NCBI GenBank assembly: GCA_002483265.1
Contig: DLHO01000018.1
Location: 151,374-215,373, forward strand
Reading direction: 5' to 3'
DNA length: 64,000 nt
Source of the DNA: Flavobacteriales bacterium UBA7666
Lineage (GTDB): Bacteria > Bacteroidota > Bacteroidia > Flavobacteriales_D > Crocinitomicaceae
Shown: one piece after another, positions 9,761 through 18,860 of the stretch
How positions within the stretch are numbered: the stretch's first letter is position 1
How the letters are laid out: each line of letters begins with the position of its first letter
Translations under genes and position numbers: made by a program
Notes under the pieces: generated by a model
The model's input: the letters and a program-made list of their open reading frames with translations, nothing else
Database searches by the model: none
What the model was told of the DNA's origin: nothing

Positions 9761-9787
9761 CTATTTATTGATGAAGTTGAAGTGATT
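9761..9787 (+). repeat. Right copy of 27-bp direct repeat
   Basis: Exact second copy of 9198-9224, here non-coding and sitting just before the haemoglobin gene. It looks like the displaced original downstream end of the peptidase gene. Confidence 0.9.
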
Positions 9788-9816
9788 TAAACTTTCACAA
9801 GAAAACGCTAAACAAT

Positions 9817-10293
9817 ATGAAAAACATACCAACTTTATATGAATGGGCAGGAGAACTAAAAACCTTTGAAAATTTATTCTCCCAATTCTATAACAAGGTC
9901 TTAAAAGATGATCTATTGGGTGAAGTTTTTAAAGATATGTCACCCGAACATGTCAAACATGTGGCGAATTTCGTAGCTGAAGTTTTTGGAGGAGGTCAAT
10001 TCTATACTCTGGAGAACGACGGCAGTCATTCGAAAATGATAGGTCAGCATATTGGGAAAATGCTAACGGAGGAAAAACGGCAACGTTGGGTGCATCTTTT
10101 ATTGCAAACTGCAGATGAGATCGGGCTTAAAAGCGATCCGGAATTTCGTTCAGCTTTCGTTGGCTATATTGAATGGGGCACCCGGCTTGCGGTGATTAAT
10201 TCCCAATTGACCGAAAACCCGATGGAATCGAATGAACCCATGCCAAAATGGGGCTGGGGCGAAACGGGCGGACCTTACATTCCAGAAAAGTAA
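9817..10293 (+). CDS. Truncated haemoglobin, probably group II
   Basis: A 158-residue globin with short N- and C-terminal extensions. Family landmarks are FENLFSQFYNKVLKDD (helix B region), VAEVFGGGQFYT, the likely proximal haem-ligand His in HSKMIGQHIGK, and a Trp in KRQRWVHLLL at the position typical of group II. Such proteins bind O2 or NO and are linked to nitrosative or oxidative stress defence. The gene begins 30 bases after the right copy of the 27-bp repeat, so its original neighbour was probably the peptidase gene. Confidence 0.85.
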   Translation: MKNIPTLYEWAGELKTFENLFSQFYNKVLKDDLLGEVFKDMSPEHVKHVANFVAEVFGGGQFYTLENDGSHSKMIGQHIGKMLTEEKRQRWVHLLLQTADEIGLKSDPEFRSAFVGYIEWGTRLAVINSQLTENPMESNEPMPKWGWGETGGPYIPEK

Positions 10294-10435
10294 TTAGTCA
10301 AGCACACTTCGACTCCTATCCATTTTCAATTAATTCATTTCCCAAAGAATCCAAAATCTTAACAGTTAATGGCTTTTAGTCTGTCGTTGAAAACTAGAAT
10401 TATAGGTATATTGAGATTCATCAATACGAGAAATC

Positions 10436-10819
10436 ATGACTTGGAGGCAATTACGAAATCACCTGAAAGGAAAAGTATTTCTTATCGGCTTGACATTTAT
10501 TGACAAGGAAGGAGAAATAATCGAACGGTACCAAACTCATGGCACAGTTCGAAGATTGACTGTTGATGGATTCTTCAAAATAGTAAGAGAAGACAACAGC
10601 ATCTTTCAAATACCTTATGTCAGAGAAAACATACGAGCAGCAAAAGAAGGAGAATACCGTGAAAAACTGACCGGTGAAACCATTAAAGATCCGGATTATA
10701 TTATGACCTGGGAAGTTAAAATGACCAATCATGACAATGTGGAGGACATCAAAAAACACGGCTATAAGCCGACGTTTGAATATCCTGAATCGAAAGGCAG
10801 GGATGAGATGGATGATTGA
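10436..10819 (+). CDS. Hypothetical protein
   Basis: A 127-residue, strongly charged cytoplasmic protein with no signal peptide. The first ~70 residues look like a small beta-barrel (alternating pattern in KVFLIGLTFIDKEGEI and GTVRRLTVDGFFKIV); the C-terminus is acidic. No family recognised. It is a single gene, convergent with dnaE and separated from it by a hairpin repeat. Confidence 0.65.
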   Translation: MTWRQLRNHLKGKVFLIGLTFIDKEGEIIERYQTHGTVRRLTVDGFFKIVREDNSIFQIPYVRENIRAAKEGEYREKLTGETIKDPDYIMTWEVKMTNHDNVEDIKKHGYKPTFEYPESKGRDEMDD

Positions 10820-10851
10820 AACGGAAAATCACTTTTCAATTATGCATTCTC

Positions 10852-10870
10852 TCCCGATAGCTTATCGGGA
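10852..10870. repeat. Hairpin repeat TCCCGATAGC, possible terminator
   Basis: An 8-bp perfect stem (TCCCGATA / TATCGGGA) with a GCT loop lies between the hypothetical gene and the dnaE stop. A near-identical hairpin occurs at 53553-53570, so this is a dispersed element. It may also act as a weak terminator for both genes. Confidence 0.6.
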
Positions 10871-10875
10871 TTCAA

Positions 10876-13800
10876 TTAATTCGTATCAAACCCTACTTCC
10901 AACTGCATTTCTTTCATTTCTAAGAGCATTCTAGCAGACGGATTGATTCGTAGTCGTTTTGAAGGCATACTCACTGTTAGATTGTCTAAATGATCAATCA
11001 CGGTGAATTTTACGGAGCAGTTTCCTTCTTCGCTTTCCTTAAACATCGTTTCGAGCTTATTGAGCATCATTTGATCTAATAATTTGATTGGAACGGTGAT
11101 GTTGATTGTTGCCGTCTTCGTTCCCATCATATCCTGCAACTGCTCAATGGAGTTAATGCTGAATTCGATCGGTTTCATTTTCGTGATCTTATCCGGATAT
11201 GGCCCTTCCTGCACTCTTCCTTTGATCGCAACGAATAAATCTTTTGTCAAGAGGTGTTTGAACTTTAAGTAAGTATCTCCGAAAATGTATTGTTTATGCG
11301 AATTGGAGTAATCTTCGATCAAGATCAAACCAAATGGCTTTCCTGTTTTGGTTGTCAAATGCTGTGCATCTGTGATGATGGCAGGAATAGTAAAGTCGCG
11401 TCCCAAATGGTTTTTTACATTGGAGAGCAATTCTACATTTCCGTTACAGAATGCTTCGATTTCCACTCTAAAATCATCCAGCGGGTGACCGGAAATAAAG
11501 ATCCCTACTACTTCCCGCTCACGATTCAATTTATACAACAAACTCCATTCTTCCGATTGGGGAATAGTTGGTTCAGGCATTTTCACATCTGCAGCTTCAC
11601 CGAACATGGAAACTTGAGCAGAATTTTCATTGTCCTGCAAACTATTACCATACTTCAACGCGTTTTCAATGAAGGTTTTTCCTCCCGGATCCAACGCAAA
11701 ATACTGTGCTCTGTGAGCCCCTCTAAATGAATCGAAACAGCCGGCATAAGCCATACTTTCTAATGCTTTCTTATTTACCAAACGCAAATTCAAGCGCTTC
11801 GTCATTTCAAAAATTGATTGGAATGTTCCTTCTTCCTGCCGGTTTTCGATGATGTTTTCAACCGGCCCGCTTCCCAATCCTTTGATTCCACCCAAACCAA
11901 AACGAATTGCTCCTGCCTGATTCACTGTAAATTCATACACAGATTCATTCACATCCGGTCCAAGTACTTCAAGCCCCATGCGGCGGCATTCTTCCATGAA
12001 GAAACTCACCTGTGCAATGTCGTTCAGGTTATTCGAGAGTACTGCAGCCATAAATTCAGCCGGGTAATTTGCTTTCAGATAAGCTGTTTGGTAGGCAATC
12101 CAAGCATAACAAGTGGAATGCGATTTATTGAAGGCATAGGATGCAAATGCTTCCCAGTCTTTCCAAATCTTCTCCAAAACCACCGGATCATGTCCACGCT
12201 GACCACCTTGCTCTACGAACTGAGGTTTCATTTTATCCAGAATGTAGCGCTGCTTTTTACCCATTGCTTTACGCAAGACATCGGCATCACCTTTAGAGAA
12301 GCCCGCCAATTTCTGGGACAAAAGCATTACCTGCTCTTGATAAACTGTAATTCCGTATGTTTCCTTTAGAAACTCTTCACAAGCATCTAAATCGTATTTA
12401 ATCTCTTGTTCTCCGTTCTTTCTTTTAATGAAATCGGGAATGTACTCTAGTGGACCCGGACGATACAAGGCATTCATGGCAATCAAATCGGCAAATACCG
12501 ACGGACGTAATTCACGCATGTATTTCTGCATTCCAGGACTCTCATATTGGAAGATACCAACCGTTTCACCGCGCTGGAATAACTCGTAAGTTTTTAGATC
12601 ATCTATCGGAAAAGTATCTGGATCCAGATCAATATCGTGGCGTTTCTTGACGTTTTTGACTGCATGCTTGATCAAGGTCAAAGTTTTCAGACCCAAGAAG
12701 TCCATTTTCAACAATCCGGCTTCTTCGGCAACGGAGTTATCGAATTGTGTACACCACATTCCGGTATCTTTTGCAAGCGCAACGGGAACGAAGTTGGTAA
12801 TATCGTCTGGAGTGATGATGACACCACAGGCGTGAATTCCGGTATTTCTAACAGAACCTTCAATACGCTGAGCTTGTCTCAAAACCTGTGCACGCATGTC
12901 GGTTCCTTTTGCAAGCAAACGCAATTCCTGCACATTTGCCAAATCCTGCGGGCTATTCGATAATTTCTCAGCTAGTTTGGGTTCTTCCCAATTGAAAATA
13001 GCATCCAATGAGAAGTTATCGGGAATGAGTTTTGCTAAACCGTTTGTTTCGATCAGAGGCAAATCCAATACACGACCAGCATCACGAATGGAAGACTTCG
13101 CCGCCATCGTTCCGTAGGTAATGATCTGAGCCACCTGATTGGAACCGTATTTTTCAATTACCCAATCTATGACACGTCCACGACCTTCATCGTCGAAATC
13201 GATATCGATATCGGGCATGGAAACACGATCCGGGTTTAGGAAACGCTCAAATAGCAAATCGTAAGCAATCGGATCGACATTGGTAATTCCGGTACAATAA
13301 GCAACTGCTGAACCGGCTGCAGAACCACGACCCGGACCAACGGAAACTCCCATATCACGGGCTGCCTGACAAAAATCCTGTACAATCAAGAAATACCCGG
13401 GATATCCGGTTTTCTCAACGGTTGCTAATTCAAAGTCTAGACGGTCGCGAATTTCATCTGTAATTTCAGGATAGCGTTTGGCCGCGCCTTCGTATGTTAA
13501 ATGACGTAAGTATGCATTTTCTCCTCGTTTCCCACCGTCTACCGCATCTTCTGCATGCTCGAATTCTACCGGGATTTCGAAAGCCGGAAGGAGTACTTCA
13601 CGCGCCAAAGCATAGGGTTCAATTTTTCCTAACACCTCTGCTACACTTTCAATTGCTTCAGGAAGATCGAGGAATAATTCCTTCATTTCATCAGCTGATT
13701 TGAAGTAGTATTCTTCATTTTCTAATCCAAAGCGGAAATTTCGTCCTTTTCCTTTTGGAGTCGTAACTTGTTCACCATCTCTTACGCACAATAAGATATC

Positions 13801-15264
13801 GTGCGTATTTGCGTCTTCTTTGGATCCGTAAAACGTATTGTTCGTTGCAACCAGTTTTACTTCATGCTTTTGAGCCAACTTGATCAACGAAGCATTTACA
13901 CGATTTTCATCTTCTTGTCCGTGGCGCATGATTTCCACATACAAATCATCTTTAAAGATGCCTTTCCACCAAATCAATGCTTCTTCGGCCTGCTTTTCAC
14001 CTACGTTTAATAGTAAACTTGGAATTTCTCCGTTTAATCCACCAGTAAGCACGATGAGGTCTTCATGGTATTGCTCCACCACTTTTTTATCAATACGCGG
14101 AACATAATACATTCCCTCTGTGTGAGCCATGGAAGCCAACTTGATGAGGTTGTGGTAACCGTTCTTGTTTTTCGCAATGAAAACAACCAATGAACCGTTG
14201 TCTTTCACAGTTTTATCCAGGCGATCGCGGCAAACGTACATTTCGCAGCCAATAATTGGAAGCAAAGGTTCTCTGGTATAGGTTTGTCCGTTTTCTTCGG
14301 CTTCTTGTCTTTCGGCCTCAATTTCTTTATTGATCCCGGCAATTGCTTTCTCAAAATGAAAGGCTGCCATCATATTTCCGATATCCGTTAGTGCAACGGC
14401 CGGCATATTGTGTTTGATGGCTTGTTTCACCAATCCCTTCACATCCATGGTGGACTGAAGAATCGTGAATTGGGTATGATTATGTAAATGAGCGAACGGA
14501 ATATTTTTTAATCGTTCTCTTGCTTCCGAAACATCAATCGAAACGGAATCGTCACTTGTTTGTTTTTTGAGTTTGGCACTTTCCTCCTTTAAGTTCAGGT
14601 GAGTAAGTCCAATGGGTTGAATGAAATCGGGATTCGCAATTTTGAATCGATCGAAAAATTCTAACTCAACCTTTAATTCTTCTTTTGTAAAAACTTCTCT
14701 ACGAACCAACTCGAAGAAACAACGCGTGGTTGCTTCCACATCGGCAGTTGCATTGTGAGCCTCACCAAAAGGAACGCTGAATAAATAATTGTGTAATTCA
14801 GTTAGTGTGGGCAGCTTGAATTTTCCTCCACGACCTCCGGGAATTTTACACAATTCAGCAGTTACTTCGGTACAAGTATCTAAAACCGGAAGGTCATGCA
14901 TATTGGTTTCTACCTGCGTCCGCAAGAATTCCGCTCCCATGATATTGAGGTCGAATTTGATATTTTGTCCGACTACGAAGTTTGCTTTTCGTAAAGCTTC
15001 ATTGAATTCTGCGATAACATCTTCCAATGCTTCACCTTGCTCCATCGCTAATTCAGTAGAAATTCCGTGAATTCGCTCTGCATCGTAGGGAATATCGAAA
15101 CCATCCGGGCGAATTAAGAAATCTTTTGCTTCTACCAAATTCCCCACCTCATCATGCAATTGCCAAGCAATCTGAATTGCTCTCGGCCAATTATCCAAAT
15201 CGGTCAAAGGAGCATTCCAATCACGGGGCAAACCTGTTGTTTCGGTATCGAAAATCAAAAACAT
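10876..15264 (-). CDS. dnaE: DNA polymerase III alpha subunit with fused 3'-5' exonuclease
   Basis: The replicative polymerase, 1462 residues against ~1160 for a standard DnaE. The extra length is an N-terminal DEDDh exonuclease (about 1-200): FDTETTG at 4-10, VGQNIKFDLN near 100 and the HNATADVEA His/Asp pair near 175. The PHP domain begins near residue 258 (FAHLHNHT). The polymerase core holds GPGRGSAAGS near 641 and the catalytic Asp cluster PDIDIDFDDEGR near 685. Helix-hairpin-helix and OB-fold regions follow. Fusion of proofreading and polymerase in one chain is common in Bacteroidota DnaE but differs from the separate DnaQ of proteobacteria. A -7-like TATCTTTA lies just upstream of the start on this strand. 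Confidence 0.97.
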   Translation of the reverse strand: MFLIFDTETTGLPRDWNAPLTDLDNWPRAIQIAWQLHDEVGNLVEAKDFLIRPDGFDIPYDAERIHGISTELAMEQGEALEDVIAEFNEALRKANFVVGQNIKFDLNIMGAEFLRTQVETNMHDLPVLDTCTEVTAELCKIPGGRGGKFKLPTLTELHNYLFSVPFGEAHNATADVEATTRCFFELVRREVFTKEELKVELEFFDRFKIANPDFIQPIGLTHLNLKEESAKLKKQTSDDSVSIDVSEARERLKNIPFAHLHNHTQFTILQSTMDVKGLVKQAIKHNMPAVALTDIGNMMAAFHFEKAIAGINKEIEAERQEAEENGQTYTREPLLPIIGCEMYVCRDRLDKTVKDNGSLVVFIAKNKNGYHNLIKLASMAHTEGMYYVPRIDKKVVEQYHEDLIVLTGGLNGEIPSLLLNVGEKQAEEALIWWKGIFKDDLYVEIMRHGQEDENRVNASLIKLAQKHEVKLVATNNTFYGSKEDANTHDILLCVRDGEQVTTPKGKGRNFRFGLENEEYYFKSADEMKELFLDLPEAIESVAEVLGKIEPYALAREVLLPAFEIPVEFEHAEDAVDGGKRGENAYLRHLTYEGAAKRYPEITDEIRDRLDFELATVEKTGYPGYFLIVQDFCQAARDMGVSVGPGRGSAAGSAVAYCTGITNVDPIAYDLLFERFLNPDRVSMPDIDIDFDDEGRGRVIDWVIEKYGSNQVAQIITYGTMAAKSSIRDAGRVLDLPLIETNGLAKLIPDNFSLDAIFNWEEPKLAEKLSNSPQDLANVQELRLLAKGTDMRAQVLRQAQRIEGSVRNTGIHACGVIITPDDITNFVPVALAKDTGMWCTQFDNSVAEEAGLLKMDFLGLKTLTLIKHAVKNVKKRHDIDLDPDTFPIDDLKTYELFQRGETVGIFQYESPGMQKYMRELRPSVFADLIAMNALYRPGPLEYIPDFIKRKNGEQEIKYDLDACEEFLKETYGITVYQEQVMLLSQKLAGFSKGDADVLRKAMGKKQRYILDKMKPQFVEQGGQRGHDPVVLEKIWKDWEAFASYAFNKSHSTCYAWIAYQTAYLKANYPAEFMAAVLSNNLNDIAQVSFFMEECRRMGLEVLGPDVNESVYEFTVNQAGAIRFGLGGIKGLGSGPVENIIENRQEEGTFQSIFEMTKRLNLRLVNKKALESMAYAGCFDSFRGAHRAQYFALDPGGKTFIENALKYGNSLQDNENSAQVSMFGEAADVKMPEPTIPQSEEWSLLYKLNREREVVGIFISGHPLDDFRVEIEAFCNGNVELLSNVKNHLGRDFTIPAIITDAQHLTTKTGKPFGLILIEDYSNSHKQYIFGDTYLKFKHLLTKDLFVAIKGRVQEGPYPDKITKMKPIEFSINSIEQLQDMMGTKTATINITVPIKLLDQMMLNKLETMFKESEEGNCSVKFTVIDHLDNLTVSMPSKRLRINPSARMLLEMKEMQLEVGFDTN

Positions 15265-15406
15265 TGTGAGTCTTTTTTGGGGACAATAAAGATAGACAAA
15301 AGAAAGGGATGAATCAAAAACAAGTTAGCTGCTTGTTAATAACTCATCCCTATTCTTTGAAAGTTTTGCATTTGTTACCGATCGGGTCTTTTTTTGTGAT
15401 CTCATG

Positions 15407-15426
15407 AAAACATGATATCATGTTTT
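15407..15426. promoter_or_regulatory. 20-bp perfect palindrome upstream of dnaE
   Basis: AAAACATGAT followed by its exact reverse complement, with no spacer. It lies 143 bp upstream of the dnaE start and 40 bp beyond the end of the DUF1573 gene on the same strand. The symmetry suggests a dimeric-regulator site; it lacks the GC-rich stem expected of a terminator. Confidence 0.5.
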
Positions 15427-15465
15427 AACCATATCGTTATATCACGAATGTGTGCAAGCCCGGCT

Positions 15466-15906
15466 CTAATTTGTTACGACTGGAGTTGATTCCACAGCCG
15501 TTTCCTTTGCGGGAAGTACATTTCCTTTGATTCGAACCACTTTCACCGATTCATTCACCGCATTTGATGTAATGGTAACGGACTTGTTAATCGACCCGGT
15601 ATTAGTAGTCGCATAATGCACGGTGATTTGACCTGTCTTCCCGGGCAAAATAGGTTCGGTTGTCCAGTTTGGGACAGTACACGAACAAGAACCTTTCACA
15701 TTTTCCAGAATTAAAGGAGCATTTCCTGTATTCTTAAATGTAAAAACGCAGTCTCCGTTGGCTCCGTTTTCAATAGTCCCGTAATCGTGAGATTCTTTCT
15801 CGAATTGAATTTGAGGGCCATTCAACACTTCAGGCTGAGCAAACGCTTGTTTCACACCCAATGTGAAAACAAAACTTAAGATTAATAGGATTGTATTTGA
15901 TTTCAT
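15466..15906 (-). CDS. DUF1573 secreted protein (copy 1)
   Basis: A 146-residue exported protein with a signal peptide ending near AFAQ (about residue 23) and one DUF1573 domain. Typical motifs are DYGTIENGANGDCVFTFKN, APLILENVKGSCSCTVP and PGKTGQITVHY. DUF1573 is an immunoglobulin-like beta-sandwich found almost only in secreted Bacteroidota proteins; the SCSC motif is conserved but its role is not established. It is very similar to copy 3 at 16600-17046. Confidence 0.88.
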   Translation of the reverse strand: MKSNTILLILSFVFTLGVKQAFAQPEVLNGPQIQFEKESHDYGTIENGANGDCVFTFKNTGNAPLILENVKGSCSCTVPNWTTEPILPGKTGQITVHYATTNTGSINKSVTITSNAVNESVKVVRIKGNVLPAKETAVESTPVVTN

Positions 15907-16211
15907 AACGTAGAATTTAAATATTGAAGCAATCTACGCAATAGAAACCATGTGAAAGCAGCATTTAACAAGGACTTAACTCAAGTCTTAAATAGCTGTT
16001 AAATATGGATTTCAGAGGCAACCTTTCCCCCAATTGAAAATGGATAATTGAGAATTGAAAAGAGAGAACAATTCATGGGTTGCGATTTTGTTTCAAGACT
16101 TGAATTGCCCTGACGTGTAATTGGGGAATTATCTTCGTTGAATCAATGTTTCAGTAACGGATCACACCATCTGATCTCTTATTGCCGAAAATTAAAAACG
16201 AGAAATAGATA
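15907..16211. other. Intergenic region, 305 bp
   Basis: No gene seen. It contains a nested hairpin at 15964-16003 (TTTAACA/TGTTAAA outside, GACTT/AAGTC inside) close to the DUF1573 copy 1 start, and a copy of the AATTGAGAATTGAAAA dispersed motif near 16035-16060. Confidence 0.5.
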
Positions 16212-16586
16212 TTACTCGTCTTCGGGAATGATGAAGACTTTGAAGCGAACTTTTTCAGTTCTTTTTTTGGTGTTGGTTGAGAGGATGATGGAACGATCTT
16301 GTTCGTAGTATTTTCCCTTGGTTTCAAAAGTAACTTGCATGACTGCAGATTTTCCGGGAGGAATGGGTTCAGGAAGCGTAACTTTTGTACAAGGACACGA
16401 AACTTTGTAATCCGAAATAATCAACGGAGCATCGCCTGTATTGGTGATGAGGTAATCATGTGAAATAACCGGACCCTCTTTTGTTTTAGGGAAAGTAAAC
16501 ACGGCTTTATCAACAGAAAATTCCGCTTTCTGACTGATGCAAAAAGCGGAATTCAATATGAGAAATGCGATAGCTAAACAACGCAT
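16212..16586 (-). CDS. DUF1573 secreted protein (copy 2, diverged)
   Basis: A 124-residue protein with a signal peptide (about 1-19, ending CISQ) and a compact DUF1573 domain: HDYLITNTGDAPLIISDYK, the paired Cys in SCPCTKV, and PPGKSAVMQVTF. It lies 13 bases downstream of copy 3 on the same strand, so they probably form an operon. It is shorter and more diverged than the other two copies, and its Cys motif is CPC rather than CSC or CGC. Confidence 0.83.
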   Translation of the reverse strand: MRCLAIAFLILNSAFCISQKAEFSVDKAVFTFPKTKEGPVISHDYLITNTGDAPLIISDYKVSCPCTKVTLPEPIPPGKSAVMQVTFETKGKYYEQDRSIILSTNTKKRTEKVRFKVFIIPEDE

Positions 16587-16599
16587 TTGATTTTATTTT

Positions 16600-17046
16600 T
16601 TAGTGAGCAGATGGAGCACCACCGTCATTTACAGGGCTTGTTCCTTCTGGTTGAGGAGCAACATTTCCTTTGATACGGATTACCTTTGTTGGCTCATTTA
16701 CAGCATTTGAAGTGATTGTCACATTCTTGTTAATTGCACCAGAACGTTTTGTATCGTACTTCACTGTAATTACTCCTTTTGCTCCCGGAGCAATTGGTTC
16801 TTTCGGCCACTCAGGAACCGTACAACCACAAGATCCTTTTGCATTTGAAATAATCAAAGGGGCATTACCTGTATTTGTAAAAGAAAATGTACAAGCTCCG
16901 TTAGCACCGTATTTGATATTTCCGTAATCATGCGTTTCTTTCGCGAATTCGATCTTAGCTCCGTTTTGAACTTCTTGAGCTACCGCAGTGTTTGCACCGA
17001 TCACAGCTACAAAAGCCAACATCATTGTAAATAATACTTTTTTCAT
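16600..17046 (-). CDS. DUF1573 secreted protein (copy 3)
   Basis: A 148-residue exported protein; the signal peptide ends at about residue 23 (AVAQ). The DUF1573 domain has DYGNIKYGANGACTFSF, GSCGCTVPEWPKEPI and GAKGVITVKYDTK. It aligns closely with copy 1 along its length and differs mainly in the Pro/Gly/Ser tail. It is probably the first gene of a two-gene operon with copy 2. Confidence 0.88.
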   Translation of the reverse strand: MKKVLFTMMLAFVAVIGANTAVAQEVQNGAKIEFAKETHDYGNIKYGANGACTFSFTNTGNAPLIISNAKGSCGCTVPEWPKEPIAPGAKGVITVKYDTKRSGAINKNVTITSNAVNEPTKVIRIKGNVAPQPEGTSPVNDGGAPSAH

Positions 17047-17137
17047 TTTTGTTTCTTTTAGTTGTTGTAAATATAGGTTATAAAGTTTTATCCCTTCTTT
17101 TCTTTAACACATAGTTAACGAAAATCATTTCAAAATA

Positions 17138-17695
17138 CTAATTTGATTTTGAAACATATTCATCAAAAGTCAAATCCACATACTTTAAACGATCTTCGAT
17201 CTGTTTTCGTTGCTCGGCGTTCATCTTTGGATTTTCTTTCAGCAACAATTCATAGTATTTCTTCACCTTATCCTTCTGTCTTGGAATCACAAACACATCA
17301 TATGCACCCGCTAAACTTTCCAATACCATTGCCCTGTTTTTATACATCGGATACATCAATATCAATGAATCTGCTATGATGACTGAACGCTGATGTAAAT
17401 TGGCCGAAGCAAAAATAATATGTGCTTTGTCCATGAATTTAGGAGCTTCTTTGGATTTAGGAAAGCGATGCGTAACAGACAAACATTTTTCTGCATAGAC
17501 GACAGCCGTTTCTTGACTGTATTCAAGCGTCCCGGAAACGGAAGTTTTTTTCAGGGAGTCTTCAAATGATTTCACTTCCTGAATAGCTGCCGGTAAACCA
17601 CTCGCATTTGATTCACTTTCTTTTTCGCCAGCTTCCGGATTGGAAGAGCAAGCAGCAAGAGAAAGTCCGATCACAATTACACTAAAAAACTTCAT
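17138..17695 (-). CDS. Lipoprotein with TPR-like helical region
   Basis: A 185-residue lipoprotein (lipobox LAAC, Cys at about residue 16) with a Ser/Glu linker and then helical hairpins of tetratricopeptide character (APKFMDKAHIIFASANLHQ, SLAGAYDVFV). Its ATG overlaps the def stop by one base, so the two are translationally coupled. Function unknown; probably a small periplasmic scaffold. Confidence 0.75.
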   Translation of the reverse strand: MKFFSVIVIGLSLAACSSNPEAGEKESESNASGLPAAIQEVKSFEDSLKKTSVSGTLEYSQETAVVYAEKCLSVTHRFPKSKEAPKFMDKAHIIFASANLHQRSVIIADSLILMYPMYKNRAMVLESLAGAYDVFVIPRQKDKVKKYYELLLKENPKMNAEQRKQIEDRLKYVDLTFDEYVSKSN

Positions 17696-18291
17696 TATTT
17701 TCCTTTTTTGAATGAGGGGAACTTCATTTTATATGCTACCGAGATCAACCCTTGCGAAATATTTTGAAGTCTTTTTGTAAGCAATCTTCTTTTCAAGACG
17801 GAAAGGTGATCTGTAAACAAAACTCCTTCGATGTGATCGTATTCATGCTGAATAATACGCGCTTTATATCCATCAAACCATTCGTCGTGGAATTGCCAAT
17901 TCTCATCGTAATAAGTCATGCGGATCTTTTCTTTTCGAAAAACTTCTTCCCGAATTTTCGGAATACTTAAACATCCTTCGTGAAAGCCCCAACTTTCTCC
18001 GGCTTCTTCTTCAATGATGGGGTTAATAAAAACGCGTTTGAATCCTTCCATTCCTACTGCTTTCGGATCTTCTTCCTCGTCTTCATCTGTTTCGGCAAAC
18101 GGACTTCCGTCAACAACAAATAAGCGAATAGAACGATTAATCTGAGGTGCAGCCAAACCAACTCCGGATGCTTCATACATCGTTTCAAACATATCTTCAA
18201 TCAGTTTATTCAATTCAGGATAATCCTGATCAATCTCAACTGCTTCTTTTTTTAGAACCGGGTCGCCGTAAGCTACAATTGGCAATATCAT
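17695..18291 (-). CDS. def: Peptide deformylase
   Basis: Removes the formyl group from the initiator Met of new proteins. At 198 residues it is near family length. All three metal-site motifs are present: GVGLAAPQ (43-50), EGCLSIP (ligand Cys107) and QHEYDH (His149, Glu150, His153). An acidic insertion (TDEDEEEDPK, about 68-77) lies between motifs 1 and 2. Gene order ruvX-def-lipoprotein suggests a shared transcript, though def has its own -7 element at 18306-18313. Confidence 0.96.
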   Translation of the reverse strand: MILPIVAYGDPVLKKEAVEIDQDYPELNKLIEDMFETMYEASGVGLAAPQINRSIRLFVVDGSPFAETDEDEEEDPKAVGMEGFKRVFINPIIEEEAGESWGFHEGCLSIPKIREEVFRKEKIRMTYYDENWQFHDEWFDGYKARIIQHEYDHIEGVLFTDHLSVLKRRLLTKRLQNISQGLISVAYKMKFPSFKKGK

Positions 18292-18305
18292 TTTGATTTT
18301 TTTTA

Positions 18306-18313
18306 CAAAGTTA
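18306..18313 (-). promoter_or_regulatory. -7 promoter element for def
   Basis: On the minus strand this reads TAACTTTG, an exact TAnnTTTG match, 14 bases upstream of the def ATG. Confidence 0.55.
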
Positions 18314-18342
18314 GGAAATAGAGTCTTTCGAAATACTTTTCC

Positions 18343-18759
18343 TTATTTTAAGCGGGTTTGAAGGTAATCCTGAAGGATAATTGCTGCACTTACCGTATCA
18401 ATTAGTCCTTTTTGCTCCCGGTCTTTCTTCTTCAATCCGCTTTGAGCAATCACTGCCGAGGCCATTTTTGAAGTAAATCGTTCGTCCAATAAATTAACCA
18501 GTAACTCAGGAAAATTCTTCTGAACCGCTTCCTTCAATAAACGTACGTTTTGGGTAATGTGTGAGTCGGAAGTATCTAATCTTTTCGGTTCACCGATCAC
18601 AATCTCAACGATCTTCTCTTTCACCACAAGTATTTTCAACTCATCCATCAAGGTTTTACTCTCCACGGTTTTTAACCCAAATGCGAACATTTGAAGCTCA
18701 TCGGAGAGTGCCAGGCCGGTTCTTTTTAAACCAAAGTCGATTGCGAGGATTTTTGACAA
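18343..18759 (-). CDS. ruvX: Putative pre-16S rRNA nuclease / Holliday junction resolvase-like (YqgF)
   Basis: A 138-residue RNase H-fold protein of standard length. It begins with ILAIDFGLKRTGLALSD, carrying the first catalytic Asp. VIGEPKR supplies the conserved Glu region, LLDERFTS the DERxTS motif, and KGLIDTVSAAIILQDYL the final Asp. In E. coli the family processes the 5' end of 16S rRNA; a resolvase role was the older proposal. It lies 51 bases upstream of def. Confidence 0.93.
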   Translation of the reverse strand: MSKILAIDFGLKRTGLALSDELQMFAFGLKTVESKTLMDELKILVVKEKIVEIVIGEPKRLDTSDSHITQNVRLLKEAVQKNFPELLVNLLDERFTSKMASAVIAQSGLKKKDREQKGLIDTVSAAIILQDYLQTRLK

Positions 18760-18860
18760 GAGTCTTGTATTAAAATTTAGAATGTAAAAATACGTTTATT
18801 AGTGCCGACTTTCCATTCTTACTTTTTTCCAAGGCAAAAAAAGTAAGCAAAAATGCCTTT

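Noticed and set aside
10451..10759. 102-codon minus-strand frame opposite the hypothetical gene at 10436
   Set aside because: It is the antisense shadow of a plus-strand gene with better start and codon use.
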